13,350 nucleotides of DNA from GCA-2862585 sp963991165 (GTDB lineage: Bacteria > Bacteroidota > Bacteroidia > Flavobacteriales > UBA7312): contig CAXDOW010000052.1 in NCBI GenBank assembly GCA_963991165.1, positions 1-13,350 on the forward strand, written 5' to 3'. The notes below the pieces were generated by a model. That model was not told where the DNA came from. It did no database searches and saw only the letters and a program-made list of their open reading frames with translations. This document shows positions 8,430 through 13,350 of this stretch, one piece after another; position 1 is the first letter of the stretch; each line of letters starts with the position of its first letter. Both the position numbers and the translations under genes were made by a program.

Positions 8430-9332
8430 ATGAAAAAGTTTTTACTGTTTTTAGTGTTAGTATTGTTATTTTCTGAGGTGCGATCTCAACAATTACCTCA
8501 GTTCACAAGCTATCAGCTAAGTCCATTTTTGTATAATCCAGCTTATGCAGGAGTCGATAAAACCACTCAGATAAACGCAGTTATAAGAAACCAATGGTCA
8601 GGCGTTAGAGATGCGCCTCAAACTGATATCATTAGTGGTTATGGGTTGCTTAGAAACGAAACCATGGCCTTAGGGGGAACTGCATTTAAAGACGTTGCTG
8701 GAGCTGACAGTCGCCGTGGCATTACAGCCAGTTATGCCTACCATCTTAAAATAAATAGTGAAACAAATTTATCTTTAGGTTTGTCGGCTGGCTTTCTACA
8801 ATATCGTCTCGACCATACGATTATAAACCCTTATGACGATGGTGACCCTATTTTTAATAATTCAATACTGTCTTCGGTTGTGCCAACCGCTAGTTTCGGA
8901 GCGTATTTTTTTACGGAAGATTACTACGCCTCTTTGTCTGCTCCTCAGTTGTTGACTTCCAATTTTAATATTAATGAAAAATATGAAGACAACATCATTG
9001 TTTCCGATGGTTTAACTAGCCACATTTATCTGAGTGGTGGATATCATTTCAAGCAAATTGATGATTTCGTAATTACGCCTTCTTTACTTTTAATGATAGC
9101 TCCACCAGCACCTGTAGCAGTTGAACTTATGGCAAAGGTGACTTATAAAGACTTTCTTTGGTCCGCCTTGTCTTACAGATTAAGCGATGCCGTATCTTTG
9201 TATGTAGGTGTAGATATTAATGATCGATTTTACATAGCGTATTCCCACGATTTCCTTACCTCAGAATTGTCTTCGGTTTCTAGTGGGACCAACGAGTTCA
9301 AACTGGGCTTTAGGTTTAACAAACCCCAATAA
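8430..9332 (+). CDS. PorP/SprF-family type IX secretion outer-membrane protein
   Basis: Predicted outer-membrane beta-barrel of 300 residues in the PorP/SprF family (TIGR03519). In this family F. johnsoniae SprF is needed for secretion of its type B cargo SprB. Residues 1-19 are a signal peptide (MKKFLLFLVLVLLF, cleavage near VRS/QQ). The mature N-terminus QLPQFTSYQLSPFLYNPAYAG followed by RNQWSGV is the family hallmark. The rest alternates in beta-barrel fashion with repeated GLSAGF, SFGAYF and LSGGYHF strands and ends in an aromatic-containing strand, LGFRFNKPQ. The ATG at 8430 is preferred over an in-frame TTG six bases upstream because it begins a standard signal peptide. It starts six bases after the adhesin stop, so the two are almost surely one operon, and this protein is the likely dedicated partner of that adhesin. 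That pairing is inferred from position. The protein is of ordinary length and intact. Confidence 0.93.
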   Translation: MKKFLLFLVLVLLFSEVRSQQLPQFTSYQLSPFLYNPAYAGVDKTTQINAVIRNQWSGVRDAPQTDIISGYGLLRNETMALGGTAFKDVAGADSRRGITASYAYHLKINSETNLSLGLSAGFLQYRLDHTIINPYDDGDPIFNNSILSSVVPTASFGAYFFTEDYYASLSAPQLLTSNFNINEKYEDNIIVSDGLTSHIYLSGGYHFKQIDDFVITPSLLLMIAPPAPVAVELMAKVTYKDFLWSALSYRLSDAVSLYVGVDINDRFYIAYSHDFLTSELSSVSSGTNEFKLGFRFNKPQ

Positions 9333-9363
9333 AAAACCCCTTAAATCAATAAAGGGCTCTTTT
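9331..9363 (+). terminator. Candidate terminator after the sprF-like gene
   Basis: CCCTT (9338-9342) pairs with AAGGG (9352-9356) across a nine-base loop. An upstream A run and a downstream CTCTTTT tract allow the stem to extend with two mismatches and supply a short T tail. It sits directly at the sprF-like stop codon and would end the adhesin operon. The flanking A run could also let it act on convergent transcripts. Confidence 0.5.
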
Positions 9364-9473
9364 AATTGTCATATAATAAAGCTAACCAAAAACAAATCTT
9401 ATGACGCACAAATTTAAGGATTAAGCGTTCTTTAATTCTAAGGGTATGTTTTTGTTTTTAACACTCTATTGTT

Positions 9474-9499
9474 AGTTAAGTTATGCTAATGACTTAACT
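9474..9499. terminator. Inverted repeat between convergent genes, possible terminator
   Basis: AGTTAAGT (9474-9481) and ACTTAACT (9492-9499) are a perfect eight-base inverted repeat with a ten-base loop, 23 bases downstream of the deacetylase stop. No strong T tract follows on either strand, so its role as terminator of the minus-strand operon is only inferred from position. The rest of the 189-base convergent spacer shows nothing recognisable. Confidence 0.35.
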
Positions 9500-9521
9500 T
9501 TAAATATCAATTTTCAGTCAG

Positions 9522-10115
9522 TCAGATTCTTTTAAATTTAAATCCTTTAGAGTGGAAGTAATTTAAAAATTTGGGTAAAACAAACATTAGATTTTTCATT
9601 GACTTTTGATTGTCGTGAAATACGATAATGGAACCATTCTTTGTGTCTCTAATGACCTTTTGTAAGCATTTTTGAGGACTTAATTTCGAGTTAAAATCCC
9701 AGCTTAGCACATCCCACATTATGATATTATATTGCTTTTTTAAGTGACTAATTTGAGAAGGTTTGATTTTGCCATAGGGAGGTCTAAAAAGCGTTGTATT
9801 TAGTATATTATGACATTTTTCAATATCATAAAAATAGGTTTTATTTTCAGTCTTCCAGCCGTTGAGATGCGAGTAGCCATGATTTCCCACTGAATGACCG
9901 TCTTGTAATATTTTTTTGTACAACGAATAGTCCTTTTCTACCTGTTCACCAGTTAGAAAAAAAGTAGCTTTGGCATTGTATTTCTTAAGCTCTTTGAGAA
10001 TAAAGGGTGTCAGTTCTGCGAACGGACCATCGTCAAAGGTGATGTAAATTGATTTTTCACTGGAGCTATACTTCCAAACTAATGATGGAAAGAGAATTTT
10101 TAAAATTCGATACAT
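9522..10115 (-). CDS. Polysaccharide deacetylase family protein (NodB domain, CE4-like)
   Basis: A 197-residue, single-domain NodB-homology protein, expected to be a metal-dependent hydrolase removing N- or O-acetyl groups from a glycan; the substrate is unknown. All CE4 motifs are visible: TFDDGP at 26-31 (Asp28 base, Asp29 metal ligand), NHGYSH with His79 and His83 as metal ligands, RPPYG at 111-115, WDVLSWDF at 134-141, and VFHD with His167 and Asp168. There is no convincing signal peptide; the N-terminus MYRILKILFPSLVWKY is typical of short Bacteroidota members, so the protein may be cytoplasmic or membrane-associated. The ATG at 10115 is chosen; a longer frame from a TTG at 10139 exists but adds eight residues unlike the family. 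The gene lies 35 bases after the DUF2723 stop on the same strand and is probably co-transcribed with it, hinting at a shared envelope-glycan role (inference). Confidence 0.92.
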   Translation of the reverse strand: MYRILKILFPSLVWKYSSSEKSIYITFDDGPFAELTPFILKELKKYNAKATFFLTGEQVEKDYSLYKKILQDGHSVGNHGYSHLNGWKTENKTYFYDIEKCHNILNTTLFRPPYGKIKPSQISHLKKQYNIIMWDVLSWDFNSKLSPQKCLQKVIRDTKNGSIIVFHDNQKSMKNLMFVLPKFLNYFHSKGFKFKRI

Positions 10116-10150
10116 CAACTTACTAACTACCCCCTCCAATCAATTAGTTC

Positions 10151-13100
10151 CTATTGGTATTTTTGGTACATCTCAACAATCTTTTCTTGAAACTCTGTGT
10201 CGTTATTCATAGTTGTTATCGTGTACATGTTTGAAATAATTTGATTAGCCAATTGATAGTCTCTATCCATTTTACTTAGCACATCGTCTTCCAAACCGTT
10301 ATAATAATCGAGTTCTTCAAAATAGATGTCAATTAGAATACTAATAATTTCTCTTGCCTTTTCGGCTTTTCCAATTTTGTAGTAACCTTCGGCAATAGGT
10401 AAATTAAAAAAGCTATAAGGAATAGCCTCATTGGGCATAATGGCTAAGCACTTATCGAGTACTTTTTCGGCTCTTTCAAAATCCTTTTCAATAATTAGAG
10501 CATCTGCCAAACGAGAAAAATTATTTTTAAAGTTTAGGGTCATTCTCATATTGGTTTCATCTAAATATATGGTAGAATCACTCAAATTGCCCCATTTAAA
10601 CTTGTTCATCACATTGTCATACATGATGTCGGTAGCGACCTCACCGGCTTGACTGTCATTTGAATTAGCTAAATAGGGAACAAATCGATAGGCTAAGCCC
10701 TCAAGTTGAAAATATTTTTCTAGTCCCATGAAGTTGTCATTACCAACCGTTATGGCAAAATAGATTGGCCTTTCCCAATTAAAATTGGCGAGTATGTCCA
10801 AGACCATCATTTCGTTTTTGTTAATCGTATTTCCTTTTAATTCCCATTTTATCTCATCAACAATTCTTGCGGTATCCTCAATTGCAACAATATTTTTTTG
10901 GATGATAGCTTCTTTGTCAATGGTGAGTTTTAATTTTTTTGTTGGACAATAGTCGGCTTTTTGTCCATTTCGGGTTAACCCTCTTGTTCTGTCGTCATCA
11001 CTTGCAATAAAATTAACAACATCGCTAACTTCAACATATCCTTTGTTATTGTCATTAATAACGACATAATCTCTTGTACCTTGTTTGTATTTGTCCCAAG
11101 TTAATGAACTAGGTATTGGGGCTGCATCGTATGCTGCTCGCTTCATTTGGTCAATATACCAATCGGTATTAAATAAGCTAAGGTTGACTACTCTAATATC
11201 CGTTCTAATGCCCTCAACTTCTTGAGCGTACCATAAGGGGAAAGTGTCGTTATCTCCATTGGTAAAAATGATGGCGTTGGGAGCACATGAGTTCAAATAG
11301 TTTGATGCAACATCTCTAGCAGTATATCTGTTTGAACGATCATGATCATCCCAGTTTTCTTTGGCCATAAGGGTAGGCACAAATAATAAACAGAGAACTG
11401 TACCTGCTACAGCACTATTGGTTCGAGATAGTTTTTTAGATAAAAAATCGATGACGGAAAGCACTCCAATTCCAATCCAAATACAATAAGCGTAGAACGA
11501 TCCAACGTAGGCATAGTCCCTTTCTCTGGGCTGGAAAGGATATTGATTGAGGTAAACAACAATAGCAATACCAGTAAAAATAAACAGTAATAAAACAACA
11601 AAGGCATCTTTATTATTTTTATTAAAATGGTACAGCATTCCAATGACACCTAACAAAAAAGGTAACATAAAGTAAATATTTCTTCCTTTATTGTCCCTCA
11701 TATTTTTGGGGAGGTTATCTTGTGGGCCAAGCCCTCTAATTTGTTCATCAATAAGTGGAATGCCACTTAACCAATTTCCTTTATTAATTTCACCATGTCC
11801 TTGAATGTCATTTTGCCTTCCAGAGAAATTCCACATAAAATATCGCCAATACATATGACCCAATTGATATGTAAAGAAGTAAGTTAAATTTTGTGAAAAG
11901 GTAGGTGGTCTATTTACATTTTTATGACCTGACCATTGTTGATAGGCCTTTGCGTGAGAGGCCTGGGTTGAACTCCACATTCTTGGAAAGAAGCTTGTGA
12001 ATTTAGAGTCGTATACAGGTTTTGAATTTTTTCTATCATTGGTGATTACATACTTTCCTTTTTCTTCGTCTTTGGTATAAACAGGTTTGCCGTCTTTTAA
12101 ATCAACCACTCTGGCGTTGTAGTACTGTCCGTTAAGAATGGGCCATTCGCCATATTGCTCTCGATTTAAATACGCCAATAAGCTAACCGCATCTTCAGGA
12201 TTGTTTTCATCAATTGGGGTATTTGCATTGGAACGAATTACTAAAATGAAAAAGGTAGAATATCCAATTAGTATGGCTGCCAAGCTAAATAGTGAAACTC
12301 CCAAGATAGGTTTGTTGTTCTTTTTGGCGTAGTTAAGCCCAAAGACAATTCCAGAAACAATTAGTATAAAATAAATGATGGTCCCGACATTAAATGGAAG
12401 GCCAATAGTATTAACAAAAAATAACTCACATTTTCCGGCTAAACTAACGACGCCAGGAATCAATATGTTTTGCAATCCTCCAGTTAAAAGTAAGGCCAAA
12501 ACAAACACCTTAAGCAATCCAAATTTATCAACTTTATACTTTTTGAAATAATATATGAATACAACCGCTGGAATTGCCAAAAGATTTAACAAGTGAACAC
12601 CTATTGACAGACCAATTAAGTAGGCGATAAATACAATCCATCGAGATGCATATTTGTCATTTTCTTCGCTTTCCCACTTTAAAATGGACCAAAATGTGAT
12701 GGCAGTAAAAAAGGAAGACATAGCATAAACCTCCCCTTCAGTAGCAGAAAACCAAAAAGAGTCGGAAAAAGTATAAGCCAAAGCACCTACGATACCGCTA
12801 CCAAACACCGCCATATATTTGGAAAAAGAAACATCATTATTGCTCGCCATCATAATTTTTTTGGCCATGGCAGTAATTGTCCAAAAAAGAAATAAAATGG
12901 TAAGAGCACTACACAGAGCCGACATGATATTTATCATATAAGCTACATTGGCAGTGTCTGAAGCAAACAAACTAAAAAATCGACCCATAAGTTGGAAAAA
13001 AGGCGCTCCAGGTGGATGACCAACTTCCAGCTTATAAGCTGTGCTAATATATTCGCCACAATCCCAAAAACTGACGGTGGGTTCAATTGTTGAAAAATAA

Positions 13101-13162
13101 ACCAAAAATGAGATTAAGAACGTAAGCCATCCTATTAGATTATTAAGCTTTGAATAAGTCAT
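10151..13162 (-). CDS. DUF2723 family polytopic membrane protein, possible GT-C-type glycosyltransferase
   Basis: Inner-membrane protein of 1003 residues in the DUF2723 family (PF11028), common in Bacteroidota. The N-terminal membrane segment (about residues 9-25) is followed by the signature FWDCGEYIS (32-40) and VGHPPGAPFF (47-56). About a dozen hydrophobic helices span to roughly residue 600 and are interrupted by a large extracytoplasmic-type loop near 310-500. A second conserved patch, QPRERDYAYVGSFYA, lies near 543-557. The C-terminal part is soluble, with GDNDTFPLWYAQE near 632 and TPR-like helices near 880-945. The acidic first loop after helix 1 and the overall layout resemble GT-C glycosyltransferases that use lipid-linked sugars; this is inference, not a demonstrated activity here. 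The ATG at 13162 is chosen: the frame extends up to a TTG at 13210, but that adds 16 residues unlike the family and lies upstream of a possible promoter. It heads a probable operon with the deacetylase. Confidence 0.93.
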   Translation of the reverse strand: MTYSKLNNLIGWLTFLISFLVYFSTIEPTVSFWDCGEYISTAYKLEVGHPPGAPFFQLMGRFFSLFASDTANVAYMINIMSALCSALTILFLFWTITAMAKKIMMASNNDVSFSKYMAVFGSGIVGALAYTFSDSFWFSATEGEVYAMSSFFTAITFWSILKWESEENDKYASRWIVFIAYLIGLSIGVHLLNLLAIPAVVFIYYFKKYKVDKFGLLKVFVLALLLTGGLQNILIPGVVSLAGKCELFFVNTIGLPFNVGTIIYFILIVSGIVFGLNYAKKNNKPILGVSLFSLAAILIGYSTFFILVIRSNANTPIDENNPEDAVSLLAYLNREQYGEWPILNGQYYNARVVDLKDGKPVYTKDEEKGKYVITNDRKNSKPVYDSKFTSFFPRMWSSTQASHAKAYQQWSGHKNVNRPPTFSQNLTYFFTYQLGHMYWRYFMWNFSGRQNDIQGHGEINKGNWLSGIPLIDEQIRGLGPQDNLPKNMRDNKGRNIYFMLPFLLGVIGMLYHFNKNNKDAFVVLLLFIFTGIAIVVYLNQYPFQPRERDYAYVGSFYAYCIWIGIGVLSVIDFLSKKLSRTNSAVAGTVLCLLFVPTLMAKENWDDHDRSNRYTARDVASNYLNSCAPNAIIFTNGDNDTFPLWYAQEVEGIRTDIRVVNLSLFNTDWYIDQMKRAAYDAAPIPSSLTWDKYKQGTRDYVVINDNNKGYVEVSDVVNFIASDDDRTRGLTRNGQKADYCPTKKLKLTIDKEAIIQKNIVAIEDTARIVDEIKWELKGNTINKNEMMVLDILANFNWERPIYFAITVGNDNFMGLEKYFQLEGLAYRFVPYLANSNDSQAGEVATDIMYDNVMNKFKWGNLSDSTIYLDETNMRMTLNFKNNFSRLADALIIEKDFERAEKVLDKCLAIMPNEAIPYSFFNLPIAEGYYKIGKAEKAREIISILIDIYFEELDYYNGLEDDVLSKMDRDYQLANQIISNMYTITTMNNDTEFQEKIVEMYQKYQ

Positions 13163-13188
13163 AGATTTGATAGTAAGTTGTTTTTTTG

Positions 13189-13196
13189 CGAATTTA
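13189..13196 (-). promoter_or_regulatory. Possible -7 element for the DUF2723-deacetylase operon
   Basis: On the minus strand TAAATTCG followed by C resembles the Bacteroidota TAnnTTTG element with one mismatch. It lies 26 bases before the preferred ATG, supporting that start over the TTG at 13210. No TTG at the usual -33 distance is seen, so support is weak. Confidence 0.3.
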
Positions 13197-13237
13197 ATAA
13201 ATAAATTCAATAAACTTTTGTTTCGGCGGGGTTGATG

Positions 13238-13268
13238 TTTTGATACAAATAATTATTTGTTAAATTTG
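13238..13268 (+). promoter_or_regulatory. Bacteroidota-type promoter of tRNA-Gln
   Basis: TTTTG at 13238-13242 (-33 element) and TAAATTTG at 13261-13268 (a full match to the TAnnTTTG -7 element) are separated by 18 bases. Transcription would begin a few bases before the mature tRNA at 13282. The spacer contains a 16-base palindrome, described separately. Confidence 0.7.
13245..13260. repeat. 16-base perfect palindrome in the divergent promoter region
   Basis: ACAAATAATTATTTGT equals its own reverse complement. It lies between the -33 and -7 elements of the tRNA promoter and upstream of the DUF2723 operon. It could be an operator or simply a chance AT-rich palindrome. Confidence 0.5.
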
Positions 13269-13281
13269 CAACTTCTTTTAT

Positions 13282-13350
13282 TGCCCGATGGTGTAACTGG
13301 CAACACGTCTGGTTTTGGTCCAGAAGAGTCTAGGTTCGAGCCCTAGTCGG
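13282..13350 (+). tRNA. tRNA-Gln (anticodon TTG), cut at its 3' end by the window edge
   Basis: The sequence folds as a cloverleaf. The acceptor 5' strand is TGCCCGA (13282-13288), the D stem is GTGT/ACAC, and the anticodon stem TCTGG/CCAGA encloses the loop TTTTGGT with anticodon TTG. The T arm is CTAGG-TTCGAGC-CCTAG, then TCGG begins the 3' acceptor strand. The last three paired bases and the discriminator base lie beyond the window. It reads Gln codons CAA (and CAG by wobble). It is divergent from DUF2723 and may be the first of a tRNA cluster, which cannot be judged from here. Confidence 0.93.

Noticed and set aside
9401..9424. Tiny ATG-started frame of seven codons in the convergent spacer
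   Set aside because: It is too short, has no leader or conserved feature, and is expected by chance.
10116..10139. Longer deacetylase start at a TTG, with a G-rich, Shine-Dalgarno-like GGAGGGGG nearby
   Set aside because: The G-rich stretch is 17 bases from the ATG and overlaps the TTG start itself, so it fits neither start well. The ATG at 10115 gives the usual family N-terminus.
13163..13210. 48-base N-terminal extension of DUF2723 starting at TTG
   Set aside because: It uses a rare start, adds 16 residues unlike the family, and overlaps a possible promoter element; the ATG at 13162 fits better.

Overview
The window is AT-rich bacterial DNA from a member of Bacteroidota, most likely Flavobacteriia or a close relative. 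The evidence is two different type IX secretion system (T9SS) sorting domains, a SprB-repeat surface protein followed by a PorP/SprF-family partner, a DUF2723 membrane protein, a TAnnTTTG-type promoter ahead of a tRNA gene, and A-rich leaders in place of clear Shine-Dalgarno sites. I cannot assign a genus from sequence alone.

Layout on the plus strand. The 3' part of metG (methionyl-tRNA synthetase) enters from the left edge. Its last 71 bases overlap the start of a gene for a secreted alpha/beta hydrolase with a T9SS type A tail. A hairpin-plus-T-tract terminator candidate straddles the hydrolase stop codon. After about 300 AT-rich non-coding bases comes a 5.4-kb gene for a 1811-residue surface protein with a signal peptide, about 18 SprB-like repeats and a gliding-motility-type (type B) C-terminal domain. 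Six bases after its stop begins a PorP/SprF-family gene. The pair reads as a surface adhesin and its dedicated outer-membrane secretion partner.

Layout on the minus strand, convergent with the above. A DUF2723 polytopic membrane protein gene is followed 35 bases later by a small NodB-type polysaccharide deacetylase gene, probably as one transcript. Both are plausible cell-envelope glycan functions. Divergent from DUF2723 at the right edge is a tRNA-Gln(UUG) gene with a good Bacteroidota-type promoter, cut off by the window end about four bases before its 3' terminus.

How the genes fit together. The hydrolase and the giant protein are both predicted T9SS cargo but carry different sorting tails. 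The PorP/SprF protein is expected to serve the type B cargo next to it. The T9SS core machinery is not in this window. I see no CRISPR array, transposon, phage gene, defence cassette or wholly unfamiliar system. The oddest points are the metG end, which lacks the C-terminal tRNA-binding domain I would expect and runs into the hydrolase gene, and the TTG start of the giant adhesin.
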